A stretch of 64,000 bases of DNA from positions 124,001 to 188,000 of the forward strand of contig CAJJCJ010000005.1 of NCBI GenBank assembly GCA_905182645.1. The letters are read 5' to 3'. The notes beneath the pieces are model-generated. The model was given only the letters and a program-made list of their open reading frames with translations. It did no database searches and was not told the DNA's origin. The stretch's first letter is position 1. Each line of letters begins with the position of its first letter. The DNA comes from an uncultured Sulfitobacter sp. (GTDB lineage Bacteria > Pseudomonadota > Alphaproteobacteria > Rhodobacterales > Rhodobacteraceae). Positions 38,322 to 47,202 of the stretch are shown here, piece by piece. A program made the position numbers and the translations under genes.

Positions 38322-38735
38322 ATGACAAAATTGGCTTTGGGAACCCATCCGTTCCTGTTGGGGTTTGAACAGCTTGAACGGCTGGTCGAACGCACGGCAA
38401 AAACCGGCAACGACGGCTACCCCCCGTATAATATTGAACAGGCGTCTGAGAATTCTTATCGCATCACGCTGGCCGTGGCTGGATTTGCGATGGCTGATCT
38501 GTCGATCACGGTCGAGGACAATGCGCTGGTGATCCGTGGCCGTCAGGTCGATGATGCCGAGGGCCGCGCGTTCTTGCATCGCGGCATTGCTGCGCGTCAG
38601 TTCCAGCGATCATTCGTTTTGGCTGACGGTGTTGATGTCGGCGAGGCGATTATGGAAAACGGCTTGCTGCACGTTGATCTTAACAGGTCCGTCCCAGAGC
38701 GCGTCGTTCAAACAGTCATTATTCGGAAAGGATAA
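38322..38735 (+). CDS. Hsp20/IbpA-type small heat-shock protein
   Basis: A 137-residue alpha-crystallin-domain holdase of the IbpA group. TKLALGTHPFLLGFEQLERL and YPPYNIEQASENSYRITLAV are characteristic. The fold runs through DNALVIRGRQ and RQFQRSFVLADGVDVGEA, and the protein ends NRSVPERVVQTVII. The ATG at 38322 has AAGGACA upstream. A DUF1150 gene follows 4 bases later, a conserved roseobacter pair. Confidence 0.93.
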   Translation: MTKLALGTHPFLLGFEQLERLVERTAKTGNDGYPPYNIEQASENSYRITLAVAGFAMADLSITVEDNALVIRGRQVDDAEGRAFLHRGIAARQFQRSFVLADGVDVGEAIMENGLLHVDLNRSVPERVVQTVIIRKG

Positions 38736-38739
38736 GCTG

Positions 38740-38964
38740 ATGCATACGAAATTTGATCTTGCTGCGATGGCCGCAAAGACGGTGTACGTCAAACCGATTG
38801 AGGTGGCTGATTTGTCAGATGAGCTGCGCGCACAGGCAGGCGATTTGGAACAGTTGTTTGCCGTGCATAATGCCAAGGGAGAGCAGCTGGCGCTGGTAGC
38901 CACCAATGAAATGGCGGTTCATTTGGCGTTGGAAAATGACATGCAGCCAGTCGCGCTGCATTAA
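38740..38964 (+). CDS. DUF1150 family protein
   Basis: A 74-residue protein containing TVYVKPIEVADLSDELRAQ and VATNEMAVHLALENDMQPVA, the core of the alphaproteobacterial DUF1150 family. Function unknown; its steady linkage to hsp20 suggests a stress-related role (inference). It starts 4 bases after the hsp20 stop with AAGGATAAG as ribosome site. Confidence 0.85.
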   Translation: MHTKFDLAAMAAKTVYVKPIEVADLSDELRAQAGDLEQLFAVHNAKGEQLALVATNEMAVHLALENDMQPVALH

Positions 38965-38977
38965 GCGTTAACGGAGC

Positions 38978-39001
38978 GCGTAGGATGGGTTTTAACCCAT
39001 C
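38978..39001 (+). repeat. GTAGGATGGGT palindromic repeat, copy 5
   Basis: GCGTAGGATGGGTTTTAACCCATC, identical to copies 1 and 3, located 13 bases after the DUF1150 stop, in front of a hairpin (GCGCCCGCTG...CAGCGGGCGC). Confidence 0.85.
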
Positions 39002-39009
39002 GCAAACAA

Positions 39010-39041
39010 AAGCGCCCGCTGAAGTGATGCAGCGGGCGCTT
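39010..39041. terminator. Bidirectional terminator between DUF1150 and sat-cysC
   Basis: AGCGCCCGCTG pairs with CAGCGGGCGCT around AAGTGATG, an 11-pair perfect stem followed by TTGACGTTTT. It serves convergent transcripts. Confidence 0.8.
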
Positions 39042-39059
39042 TGACGTTTTGTATCTAGC

Positions 39060-41135
39060 TTAGGCTTTGATTAGGCCCATTGATTCCAGTTTCAAGATGA
39101 TCTGATGTGCGCAATTGTCGACTTCGACGTTCTCGGTTTCCATGCTCATCTCTGGGTTTGTAGGGACGTCATAGGGATCGGAGATTCCTGTGAACTCTTT
39201 GATCTTGCCTGCGCGCGCGAGCTTATACAGGCCTTTGCGGTCCCGACGTTCACATTCCTCGATGGACGTGGCGATGTGGATTTCGATGAATGCACCGAAG
39301 CCTTCGATGTCTTCACGTACAGCCCGACGTGTCGTTGCGTATGGCGCGATTGGCGCACAGATCGCGATGCCGCCGTTTTTGGTGATCTCGGATGCTACAT
39401 AACCGATCCGGCGGATGTTCAGGTCGCGGTGTTCTTTGCTAAAGCCCAACTCGGATGATAGATTTTTACGCACGATGTCGCCATCAAGCAGTGTCACCGG
39501 ACGGCCACCCATTTCCATCAGTTTGACCATCAACGCGTTTGCGATGGTTGATTTGCCCGAGCCAGAGAAGCCAGTCAGGAACACGGTGAACCCTTGTTTG
39601 TCGCGCGCTGGCTTAGTCTTGCGCAGCTCGGCCACAACTTGTGGGAACGAGAACCATTCTGGGATTTCCAGACCTTCGACCAAGCGACGACGCAGCTCAG
39701 TACCAGAGATGTTCAAGATCGTGACGTCTTCCTTGTCTTTGATCTCGTCCATTGCCTCGTATTGCGCACGCTCGGACACCCAAACCATGTGTTTGAAATC
39801 GACCATGATGATGCCCATTTCTTCTTGATGCTCGCGGAACAGGTCCTGTGCATCGTACGGCCCGTAGAAGTCTTCGCCTTGGGAGTTGTTGCCGGGGCCC
39901 GCGTGGTCACGGCCAACGATGAAGTGGGTGCAGCCGTGGTTTTTACGGATTAGGCCGTGCCAAACGGCTTCACGTGGACCAGCCATACGCATCGCGAGGT
40001 TCAGCAGAGACATCGCGGTGGTGGATGAAGGATACTGATCCAAAACGGCTTCGTAGCAACGCACGCGGGTGAAGTGATCGACGTCGCCCGGCTTTGTTAG
40101 ACCAACAACCGGGTGGATCAGCAGATTTGCTTGGGCTTCTTTGGCCGCACGGAACGTCAGTTCCTGATGTGCGCGGTGCAGTGGGTTGCGTGTTTGGAAC
40201 GCGACAACTTTGCGCCAGCCCATTTTGCGAAAATAGGCCCGCAATTCGTTTGGCGTGTCGCGACGTGCGCGGAAATCATAGTGCACTGGCTGCTGGATAC
40301 CTGTGACTGGGCCGCCAAGGTAGACGTCGCCCGCTGTGTTGTGCAGGTAGTTGACTGCCGGATGCGCAGAATCGTCAGCGCCAAAAACCTTTTCGGCTTC
40401 ATGCGCTTTGTTTGGCGTCCATTTGTCGGTCACGGACATGGTGCCTAAGATCACGCCTTCTTGGTCGCGCAGTGCGATGTCTTGGCCGATCTCAACTGTG
40501 TCTGCATAATCTGCTTTCACGTCGAGCGTGATCGGCATTGGCCACAATGTGCCGTCAGTAAGGCGCATGTTGTCGACGACGCCGTTATAATCGGCCTCGG
40601 ACAAGAAGCCCTTAAGCGGGTTAAACCCACCGTTCATCAACAATTCCAAATCGCAGATTTGACGTGGTGTCAGGTTGTGGCTTGTCAGGTCGGCCGCTTC
40701 GAGCTTCATCTTTTGCGAGCTGTCATAAGAGACGTAAAGCTCTGGAACGGGGGCGAGGTTATTCTGCATGAGTTTGGTCCTATGCTTAAATGGGGAAAGC
40801 CCAGATGTGGCGCCGGTCAGTTCGGCGTGAAGTGCATCGTATTCTGTGAATTTGCGTTTTAAAAACACGTCTGTAAGGCGGTTTTTTTCAGAGCCACCGC
40901 GCAGCGTGATGACGTAGGCAAAGCGTTTGCGCTTGTCTGTGTCGTCGCGGTCTGTGACTTTGATAAGTCCTGCGTTTGCTGCGGTCCGCAATTGCGCGTT
41001 TAGCCGCCCAAGCGAAATACCCAACGCCGTTGCCGTCGCCCGCTGCGATGCCTGAGGCGCAATGTCGAGCTGACGCAAAAGACGAAAGAGGTGATCTTCG
41101 TCTTCGACAGAGCGATTTTGCGCAAGGATTGGCAT
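39060..41135 (-). CDS. EPS-type MarR regulator fused in frame to sulfate adenylyltransferase/APS kinase
   Basis: One uninterrupted frame of 691 codons. Residues 1-108 form a winged-helix regulator (EDHLFRLLRQLDIAPQASQR, ALGISLGRLNAQLRTAANAG, VFLKRKFTEYDALHAEL) like the EPS-associated MarR family. Residues 123-691 are a complete bifunctional Sat-CysC making APS and PAPS: FQTRNPLHRAHQELTFRAA (ATP sulfurylase HxxH), IVGRDHAGPGNN, then GFSGSGKSTIA (kinase P-loop) near residue 523. An internal ATG at 40769 with ATAGGA upstream would give the normal 569-residue Sat-CysC, so the cell may make the fusion, the enzyme alone or both. Inverted repeats lie just upstream of 41135. Confidence 0.85.
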   Translation of the reverse strand: MPILAQNRSVEDEDHLFRLLRQLDIAPQASQRATATALGISLGRLNAQLRTAANAGLIKVTDRDDTDKRKRFAYVITLRGGSEKNRLTDVFLKRKFTEYDALHAELTGATSGLSPFKHRTKLMQNNLAPVPELYVSYDSSQKMKLEAADLTSHNLTPRQICDLELLMNGGFNPLKGFLSEADYNGVVDNMRLTDGTLWPMPITLDVKADYADTVEIGQDIALRDQEGVILGTMSVTDKWTPNKAHEAEKVFGADDSAHPAVNYLHNTAGDVYLGGPVTGIQQPVHYDFRARRDTPNELRAYFRKMGWRKVVAFQTRNPLHRAHQELTFRAAKEAQANLLIHPVVGLTKPGDVDHFTRVRCYEAVLDQYPSSTTAMSLLNLAMRMAGPREAVWHGLIRKNHGCTHFIVGRDHAGPGNNSQGEDFYGPYDAQDLFREHQEEMGIIMVDFKHMVWVSERAQYEAMDEIKDKEDVTILNISGTELRRRLVEGLEIPEWFSFPQVVAELRKTKPARDKQGFTVFLTGFSGSGKSTIANALMVKLMEMGGRPVTLLDGDIVRKNLSSELGFSKEHRDLNIRRIGYVASEITKNGGIAICAPIAPYATTRRAVREDIEGFGAFIEIHIATSIEECERRDRKGLYKLARAGKIKEFTGISDPYDVPTNPEMSMETENVEVDNCAHQIILKLESMGLIKA

Positions 41136-41153
41136 TGAGGCGACTCGTTAATT

Positions 41154-41167
41154 GTTCACGAGTGAAC
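41154..41167. promoter_or_regulatory. Palindrome GTTCAC-GA-GTGAAC upstream of the MarR-Sat-CysC frame
   Basis: A perfect 14-base palindrome 19 bases before the start codon at 41135, placed where a repressor would block initiation. Its TTGTTCA half recurs 31 bases away within the next inverted repeat. Confidence 0.6.
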
Positions 41168-41178
41168 CTATGTCGCAA

Positions 41179-41207
41179 AAAGTTTGTTCAGCCATAGAAC
41201 AAACTTT
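41179..41207. promoter_or_regulatory. Inverted repeat AAAGTTTGTTC-N7-GAACAAACTTT
   Basis: Perfect 11-base arms around a 7-base spacer, upstream of the MarR-Sat-CysC frame. It is the right size for a dimeric winged-helix regulator and shares TTGTTCA with the palindrome at 41154, at three helical turns. Probably an operator; the regulator could be the fused MarR domain itself. Confidence 0.65.
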
Positions 41208-41287
41208 CCGATCGGCGAATTACACGCAAGTGTTTGCGTGTTGCTGTCAGAATGCAACGCCCGTCTGATGCTGCATTGCGCAACATA

Positions 41288-42229
41288 TCAGTCTTGTTCG
41301 GCAAGGAATTTTTCTGCGTCCAGTGCTGCCATGCAGCCCATGCCTGCCGATGTGACCGCTTGCCGGTAAATGTGGTCCGTCAGATCGCCTGCTGCGAACA
41401 CGCCAGGAATGGCAGTGCGCGTTGACCCTGCTTCAACGTTTACATAGCCACCGCTGTGCAATTCAAGCTGATCTTTGACCAATTCGGATGCTGGCGCGTG
41501 GCCGATCGCAATGAACAGGCCTTTGACCGGCAGATCGGTGATTTCGTCGGTTTTTGTGTGTTTGACTTTGATTCCTTCAACCCCTAGCGGGCTGTCGGTG
41601 CCGTAGACTTCTTCTAATTCGTGGAACCACAGGGTTTCGATCTTGGGGTTCTTGAGCAGTCGATGTTCAAGGATCTTTTCGCAGCGCAATTCGTCGCGGC
41701 GGTGGATCAGCGTGACTTTGGACGCGAAGTTGGTCAGGAACAGTGCTTCTTCAACAGCGGTGTTTCCGCCGCCGATGACCGCGATTTCCATGCCACGGTA
41801 AAAGAACCCGTCGCAGGTCGCACAGGCCGATACGCCGAAGCCTTTGAATTTCTCTTCTGTTGGCAGCCCAAGCCATTTTGCCCGCGCACCTGTGCACATG
41901 ATCACAGCGTCTGCCTTGTAGACGGTGCCGCTGTCGGACTGCGCTGTGAATGGCCGCTTGGACAGGTCGAGCGATGTGATGATGTCGCCGACAATGTCGC
42001 AGCCCATGGCGCGTGCGTGTGCTTCCATTCGGATCATCAGGTCGGGACCTTGGACTTCGGTGTCGCCGGGCCAGTTTTCGACTTCGGTGGTCGTGGTCAA
42101 CTGCCCGCCCGGTTCAATGCCTTGCACAAGCAGGGGTTCCAGCATGGCGCGCGCAGCATAGACGCCAGCGGAGTAACCTGCGGGGCCGGAGCCGATGATC
42201 AGAACTTTGGTGTGGCGAGTGACAGACAT
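41288..42229 (-). CDS. trxB: Thioredoxin reductase
   Basis: A 313-residue FAD/NADPH enzyme that reduces thioredoxin. The FAD motif is [17 protein letters not shown], the redox-active CATCDGF lies near residue 139, and the NADPH motif [12 protein letters not shown] follows. The C-terminus has [21 protein letters not shown]. The ATG at 42229 has AAAGGAA upstream; the longer open frame to 42577 runs through the divergent promoter region and is not credible. Confidence 0.97.
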   Translation of the reverse strand: MSVTRHTKVLIIGSGPAGYSAGVYAARAMLEPLLVQGIEPGGQLTTTTEVENWPGDTEVQGPDLMIRMEAHARAMGCDIVGDIITSLDLSKRPFTAQSDSGTVYKADAVIMCTGARAKWLGLPTEEKFKGFGVSACATCDGFFYRGMEIAVIGGGNTAVEEALFLTNFASKVTLIHRRDELRCEKILEHRLLKNPKIETLWFHELEEVYGTDSPLGVEGIKVKHTKTDEITDLPVKGLFIAIGHAPASELVKDQLELHSGGYVNVEAGSTRTAIPGVFAAGDLTDHIYRQAVTSAGMGCMAALDAEKFLAEQD

Positions 42230-42332
42230 GACGGCGCGTTCCTTTGATGGTGTTTGCACCGATATAGCCGTGGCGCGGGCGTGTTGGAACCCCGCATGAC
42301 TGCGCTGTGATCTTTGTTCTCGTATCATTTTG

Positions 42333-42360
42333 TTGCGCAAGTGTGAAACATTATTGCGCA
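42333..42360. promoter_or_regulatory. Tandem TTGCGCA motifs before the Lrp-type regulator
   Basis: TTGCGCA occurs at 42333-42339 and 42354-42360, two helical turns apart, within the divergent trxB/lrp space. Lrp/AsnC proteins bind phased sites, so this is a candidate autoregulatory site for the downstream gene. Based on pattern only. Confidence 0.4.
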
Positions 42361-42409
42361 TAAGCTTCGTCGGGCGTAGTCTTTGCAAAACCAACGAGGG
42401 GATGCTGAC

Positions 42410-42910
42410 ATGCCGGGCGCAAAGCTTGATGAGATTGATCGTATGATTCTGGCTGAGTTGCAGGCAGATGGCCGTATGACCAACGTAGAGCTGGCGCGTC
42501 GGGTTGGGATTTCTGCGCCACCTTGTTTGCGCCGCGTGCGTACACTCGAAGAGCAGGGCTACATCCGCGGTTATCACGCCGAAGTGGATGCCCGCGAGCT
42601 AGGGTTCGAAGTACAGGTGTTTGCGATGGTTGGGCTGGTCAGTCAGGCCGAGGTCGATTTAACTGCGTTTGAAGCCAAGTGTTTGCAATGGCCGCTGGTG
42701 CGCGAATGCCATATGTTGAACGGTGAGGTCGATTTTGTTCTGAAGTGCGTCGCTCCAGACTTGCGCACGTTCCAGCGGTTCCTGACCGAAGATCTGACGA
42801 GCGCCGACAATGTCGCAAGCGTCAAGACGTCACTGGTTATCCGTGGTGCAAAAGATGAACCGGGTGTGCCGTTTGACGTGCTTGAGGCCCGTTTGGCGCA
42901 GAACGCTTAG
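42410..42910 (+). CDS. Lrp/AsnC-family transcriptional regulator
   Basis: A 166-residue regulator. The N-terminal helix-turn-helix is [20 protein letters not shown] with [20 protein letters not shown], and the C-terminal RAM effector domain contains [19 protein letters not shown]. The ATG at 42410 has GAGGGG upstream. It is divergent from trxB, an arrangement kept in many roseobacters. The effector is likely an amino acid but unknown. Confidence 0.93.
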   Translation: MPGAKLDEIDRMILAELQADGRMTNVELARRVGISAPPCLRRVRTLEEQGYIRGYHAEVDARELGFEVQVFAMVGLVSQAEVDLTAFEAKCLQWPLVRECHMLNGEVDFVLKCVAPDLRTFQRFLTEDLTSADNVASVKTSLVIRGAKDEPGVPFDVLEARLAQNA

Positions 42911-43676
42911 GCTGCCATTACCAAATCAATATCAGCCTTGTTCAGGCGTGGTGCGGTCAGCGGTCCAAAGTCTGTCAAATAGTGCATATGTGGAAACATG
43001 GCCATAAGGTGTGGCAGCAAATCTGGCCCAAGCCCAATAGCGTGCGCCGGACCAGGATGGAGCGTTTCCACGTCGATCCCGTTGACGTTGACGCAGGCGT
43101 GTTCTGCAAACCCAAGCTGGTAGCAATGAACGGGTGCGATGGGTCGCAGTTCGATCAATTGATCGCCATCGATAAAGTTGCGCACGGGGATCAGTGCCGC
43201 GTCGGCACCGGTTAGTATGCGTGTCGCAGGTGATCGGTGCAGCATCCGCGCTGCTGGCCCAAGTACCAGATCAGGGGCAGGGCGCCCAAAACCAAGTGCA
43301 TCAGCCGTGATCCGCGTCATCGTCCCGATTTCAGGCCGTGGGTCCCGTGCCAAAGCAGCGTCTGATAGCCGTGATCAGTTAGCACATTGTCACTGGGTAA
43401 CAGATCTTCAACGGCCATCATGCCAGATTGGGTCCGCAAGATAGCGCCACGTCCGAAGGCGGCAAAAGTGTCTTCAAACACGGGCATAGCTGGCGCGATT
43501 TTGGAGAAGTCTTCTATGGTTTTGGAGGGTGTCAGGTGGGCAACTTCATACCTGCGCATTAGGTGCTTTGCGCGGAGTGGTTGCCCACTTGGACTAGCAG
43601 CGCCCCGACCCATATGGGTCGGAGACGTATAGGGTGCCACCGCGAGGCCTGCGGTGGTGTTTGGGGTCTTATTCAT
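42907..43676 (-). pseudogene. Hint (Hedgehog/intein) domain protein, frameshifted
   Basis: The first half reads from MNKTPNTTAGL (43676) through FEDTFAAFGRGAILRTQSGM, AVEDLLPSDNVLTDHGYQTLLWHGT and a stop after KSGR. The second half, in another frame, reads ARDPRPEIGTMTRITADAL, then LHRSPATRILTGADAALIPV and VNVNGIDVETLHPGPA. Together they make one roseobacter-type Hint_2 protein of about 255 residues, with the frame lost near 43330-43350 (GGCACGGGACCC). The catalytic-site Cys or Ser of true inteins is not evident. The role of these proteins is unknown. Confidence 0.75.
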
Positions 43677-43912
43677 GCGTCGCACCACTTTGGTTTGTCA
43701 CATCATCTGTCGGCCCCACCGACAACATCTGAGGAGATGATTGCTGTTGAGACTGAATGTGGCCCAAAGGTGCCCGCACTGTCAAAGAAATTTGATTTTG
43801 AGATGATTTGGCGCATCAATCGTATGCGGATGCCCAAGATTGTTCATACTACGCGGTTTTATCCGCCACATTTGCCATGGGCTTTGTGCGAATCGCGGTC
43901 TTAGGACAGCAA

Positions 43913-43944
43913 AAAACCGTGTGGAAGGAGGACCACACGGTTTT
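43913..43944. terminator. Strong bidirectional terminator
   Basis: AAAACCGTGTGG-N8-CCACACGGTTTT, a perfect 12-pair stem flanked by A and T runs. It lies downstream of the 61-residue minus-strand gene. Confidence 0.85.
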
Positions 43945-43987
43945 CAGGCTCTTGGGAAGCGGGCCACGAGGGCCAATGTCGTAAATT

Positions 43988-44173
43988 TTATGCAGTGACT
44001 ACCATTGTCATGAAGGACGGCATCGGTGGCAGAGATACTTTAACCTGCTCGGACTGTTCCAGACGACGTGAAATCATGGCTTGGCGGCGCAAGCCACGTT
44101 CCCATGGCATTTTCGTTTCGCACTTGTTTGCTTCTTCGATTGTGTTGTCGATCCAACGTTTAGATGGTCCCAT
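43988..44173 (-). CDS. Small conserved roseobacter protein, 61 residues
   Basis: [20 protein letters not shown], then [19 protein letters not shown] and a hydrophobic tail. It is basic with one Cys and no obvious domain. It is supported as a gene by a good ribosome site (GAGGAG) 9 bases before the ATG, a strong terminator 44 bases after the stop, and my recollection of similar short proteins (MPWERGxRR) in related genomes. Function unknown. Confidence 0.7.
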   Translation of the reverse strand: MGPSKRWIDNTIEEANKCETKMPWERGLRRQAMISRRLEQSEQVKVSLPPMPSFMTMVVTA

Positions 44174-44428
44174 GACTGCTCTCCTCAGAGTTAATATATG
44201 TGCCGCGTTTGTTTGTTGGCGTTGCATACATCTTGATGGTTCTGCGGGGCAGGAATGGGGCGATCCAAAAGGTTTTTGTAAAATTTGAAGAAAAATTTCG
44301 CCTCATTTTGTTAACCGGTGGCACCCCAATGAAATAAGGGATTTGCGCTGTAGCCGAAAACAATCAGCAAGGTTTTGAGTGGATTGTTTCGCAGATTGGG
44401 GCAATGGCCTGCCCCATTTCTGCCTAGA

Positions 44429-45184
44429 TCAAAGCCGGATTGCTGCAATGAGCCGCCCGTAGTCGGCCTGTTTTTCATGCACGCTGCGCCGGTAGGAATA
44501 GAATCGCGCCGGATCGCTGTAGGTGCAGTGCCGCGTCCATGCTGCGTCTTTGATCCCCGCCGCGCGCAAGCGTCCGAGACCGAAGGCTGGCAGGTCAAAT
44601 TGCATCCGGTCGTCGGTGCCCTGTGCAAAGTAGCGCGCGTTCAGTGGGTCCTCGTCGATGAAACGTTCTGCGAACTCTGGTCCGACCTCATAGGCCCGTT
44701 GGCTAATGGATGGTCCGATGACTGCCACGATGTTGTTGCGCGTGGCCCCGAGGCCGACCATCGCATCAACGGTGTTGCCCAACACGCCGGTGAGCGCCCC
44801 TTGCCAACCCGCATGTGCCGCCCCGATGACACCTGCGTCCATGTCAGCGAAAAGCACTGGTTGGCAATCAGCGGTCAACACCGAAAGGGTGATCCCGCGC
44901 GTGGCAGTCACAATGCCGTCTGCTTTGGGTTTGTCGGGTTTGGCTGCAGTGATAGTGATCACGTCTGCTGAATGGATTTGGTGCACGCCGACCATGGTGT
45001 CGGCGGTTCCGCCCATGGCAGATGCCACGCGCGACCTGTTGATTGCCACGATGTCATGCTGATCACTGCTGCCAAACCCACAGTTCAGCCCCGAGAACAC
45101 CCCAGAAGACGCCCCGCCTTGCCGTCCAAAGAACCCGTGGTTGACCCCATCAAGCAGGTCGTCGGTGATGATATCAAGCGTCAT
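44429..45184 (-). CDS. pgeF: Peptidoglycan editing factor PgeF (YfiH, multicopper-oxidase-like)
   Basis: A 251-residue DUF152 protein. GFFGRQGGASSGVFSGLNCG starts the fold, and the metal ligands sit in VHQIHSADV, TADCQPVLFAD (Cys) and GAAHAGWQGALTGV (His). The family hydrolyses mis-incorporated residues from peptidoglycan precursors and was formerly called polyphenol oxidase. Its start overlaps the end of the methyltransferase gene by 4 bases, placing it third in the lgt operon. Confidence 0.93.
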   Translation of the reverse strand: MTLDIITDDLLDGVNHGFFGRQGGASSGVFSGLNCGFGSSDQHDIVAINRSRVASAMGGTADTMVGVHQIHSADVITITAAKPDKPKADGIVTATRGITLSVLTADCQPVLFADMDAGVIGAAHAGWQGALTGVLGNTVDAMVGLGATRNNIVAVIGPSISQRAYEVGPEFAERFIDEDPLNARYFAQGTDDRMQFDLPAFGLGRLRAAGIKDAAWTRHCTYSDPARFYSYRRSVHEKQADYGRLIAAIRL

Positions 45185-46233
45185 GGGTTCAATCCTGCAG
45201 GGGGCGCGCCGCCATTTGGGTATAAGCCGATTACTTTGAACAGGTTCCCCATCGCATCTGGATGGGTCAAGCGTTTATGTGCCTCAATGTGGCTTGTCAG
45301 GGCGTCGCCGGTCAAGTCTTTGGCCAAGGTTTGCGCCCGCGCGGTGATGCCAAGTCGTTCGAGGAAAATGCCTTGGGGTGTCACGCGAGTGTATGTTGTG
45401 GCTGCGGCAGCTATGGCTGCAAAATCAACGTGTGCGGTCAGGTCTGCTTGTCCCGGGTTTGCAAATGGGTCGGTTGTTTCGTGGCCTGCGAGTGCTTGAA
45501 GCGTGTCCCCTTGTGACTGCCAATCGCCGTAGTCGATGATTAATGCCGCCCCGCCGTGGGTGTCGATGAGTTTTGCAATATGGCTGATGATTGCGGGTAG
45601 CGCAGGGCAAACTTCGATCACATCGCCGTCTTTGGTGTCGGTTAGTCTGTGATCAAGTGCGTTCAGTGGTGCGGCTTGGCTGAGACCGAGCGTCAGCTTG
45701 CCGTCGGTCACCCCGATCATATGTTCGCGCCAGCCGCCCGCATCGCGCGTGAATTGCCGGATTGGTAGTGCGTCAAAGAATTCGTTTGCGATCGCAAATA
45801 GTGGAGCGTCGGGCAGGGTATTTGCATCGTCATGCCATATTGCGTGCGGGACAAGTTCGGCTTGTTTGGCGCGCAGGCTGGGGGATGTTTCGATAAAGTG
45901 AACGGTCAGGGCAGCGTGAAAGCCTGCCACGCCGCGTGTTGCGCGCAATGCATCGGCCATGAGCGTGCCGCGTCCGGGTCCAAGTTCGGCGAGGCTGATT
46001 TGTGTGGGTGATCCTTGATCCAGCCATGCTTGCGTTAGCGACAGCCCGATGAGTTCGCCGAACATCTGGCTGATCTCGGGGGCGGTGGTAAAATCGCCCA
46101 GCACGCCAAACGGATCACGTGTGGTGTAGTAGCCGTGCACCGGATGCATCAGGCAATCGCCGATATAGTCGGCCAATGTGATTGGCCCCGTTGCGGCAAT
46201 GCGCGCCGCCATCAGGTCGCCAAGTGCTGTCAT
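45181..46233 (-). CDS. COG1565 SAM-dependent methyltransferase (NDUFAF7-like)
   Basis: A 350-residue protein. YIGDCLMHPVHGYYTTRDPF, DFTTAPEISQMFGELIGLSL and the SAM motif LAELGPGRGTLMADALRA match the bacterial relatives of mitochondrial NDUFAF7, which methylates an arginine of complex I. The bacterial target is not established. Its start overlaps the lgt stop by 4 bases, and its stop overlaps pgeF. Start taken at 46233; the further upstream frame lies in lgt. Confidence 0.92.
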   Translation of the reverse strand: MTALGDLMAARIAATGPITLADYIGDCLMHPVHGYYTTRDPFGVLGDFTTAPEISQMFGELIGLSLTQAWLDQGSPTQISLAELGPGRGTLMADALRATRGVAGFHAALTVHFIETSPSLRAKQAELVPHAIWHDDANTLPDAPLFAIANEFFDALPIRQFTRDAGGWREHMIGVTDGKLTLGLSQAAPLNALDHRLTDTKDGDVIEVCPALPAIISHIAKLIDTHGGAALIIDYGDWQSQGDTLQALAGHETTDPFANPGQADLTAHVDFAAIAAAATTYTRVTPQGIFLERLGITARAQTLAKDLTGDALTSHIEAHKRLTHPDAMGNLFKVIGLYPNGGAPPAGLNP

Positions 46234-47108
46234 CGCCGCGCGGCCCACCAGACAACTCCTAGCCCTACGATGATCATCGGTAGCGTCAACGTTTGCCCCA
46301 TGGTGAGGCCCCAATCACCCATTTGAAACGCGAGCCCAAGCGGATTGCCTGCGGTTACAAATTGCGCGTCCGGTTGGCGTACGAATTCGATCAGGAACCG
46401 CGCAATGCCGTAGCCTGCAAAGAATACGCCGGACAGCAGCCAAGTTTTCTGGAGCCCAGAAAACCGGAATGCCAGTAGGAATAGCAGTGTGCCGAGCAGC
46501 AGCCCTTCGAGGCCTGCTTCATACAATTGTGATGGGTGGCGCGCACACAGGCCAGCCGCGGTGGCACAGCTTTGCGCGGCTTCGGTCGGGAAAATCACGC
46601 CCCACGGCACGTTGGTTTCGCGACCCCATAGTTCGGCGTTAATGAAATTTGCGATCCGTACGAGGAAGATTGCGACTGGCGCTGCCAGTGCGATCCCGTC
46701 GGCCAAAGCGGGCAGGGCGACCTTGTGCCGCAGGCTGAACAGCCAGACGGCGACAACGACCCCGAGGAACCCGCCGTGGAACGACATGCCGCCGGTCCAG
46801 ATCATCGGTATCTCAATCGGGTTCGATAGATAGTAGGCCGGTTTATAGAATATGACATACCCGAGCCGTCCGCCTGCAATAACGCCGACGACGATGTATG
46901 TGGTGAGGTCTTCGAGCTTGGCCACGGCCATTGGGGACCCGTCACGCCACAGTTGCGGTCGTGTTATCGCGGCTTTTAACATTTGCCAGCCGAGCATGAT
47001 GCCAACGATATAGGCCATGGCGTACCAGCGCAGTGCGATGTGAAAACCAAACAGGTCAAAGCTGAAAATTTCGGGCGAGATATTGGGGAATGTGAGTGCT
47101 GCAATCAT
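46230..47108 (-). CDS. lgt: Prolipoprotein diacylglyceryl transferase
   Basis: A 292-residue inner-membrane enzyme transferring diacylglycerol to the lipobox Cys of prolipoproteins. About seven helices are visible. The Lgt signature RIANFINAELWGRETNVPWG is complete, along with MSFHGGFLGVVVAVW and HPSQLYEAGLEGLLL. First gene of the lgt-methyltransferase-pgeF operon. The ATG at 47108 is divergent from ubiK. Confidence 0.96.
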   Translation of the reverse strand: MIAALTFPNISPEIFSFDLFGFHIALRWYAMAYIVGIMLGWQMLKAAITRPQLWRDGSPMAVAKLEDLTTYIVVGVIAGGRLGYVIFYKPAYYLSNPIEIPMIWTGGMSFHGGFLGVVVAVWLFSLRHKVALPALADGIALAAPVAIFLVRIANFINAELWGRETNVPWGVIFPTEAAQSCATAAGLCARHPSQLYEAGLEGLLLGTLLFLLAFRFSGLQKTWLLSGVFFAGYGIARFLIEFVRQPDAQFVTAGNPLGLAFQMGDWGLTMGQTLTLPMIIVGLGVVWWAARR

Positions 47109-47202
47109 AGGTGTTACTTTTGACACCACGGACGGGAAGTCAACCGCTTGCGCGACGGGCACCAGCACCCCATATAAGCATCAGATAGAATTGGAGACTG
47201 CG

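Noticed and set aside
41621-42247. A 208-codon plus-strand frame across trxB
   Set aside because: Fully antisense to a complete thioredoxin reductase gene with all motifs.
43737-43904. Short plus-strand frame after the Hint pseudogene
   Set aside because: No ribosome site, no recognisable domain, and the frame simply runs to a chance stop.
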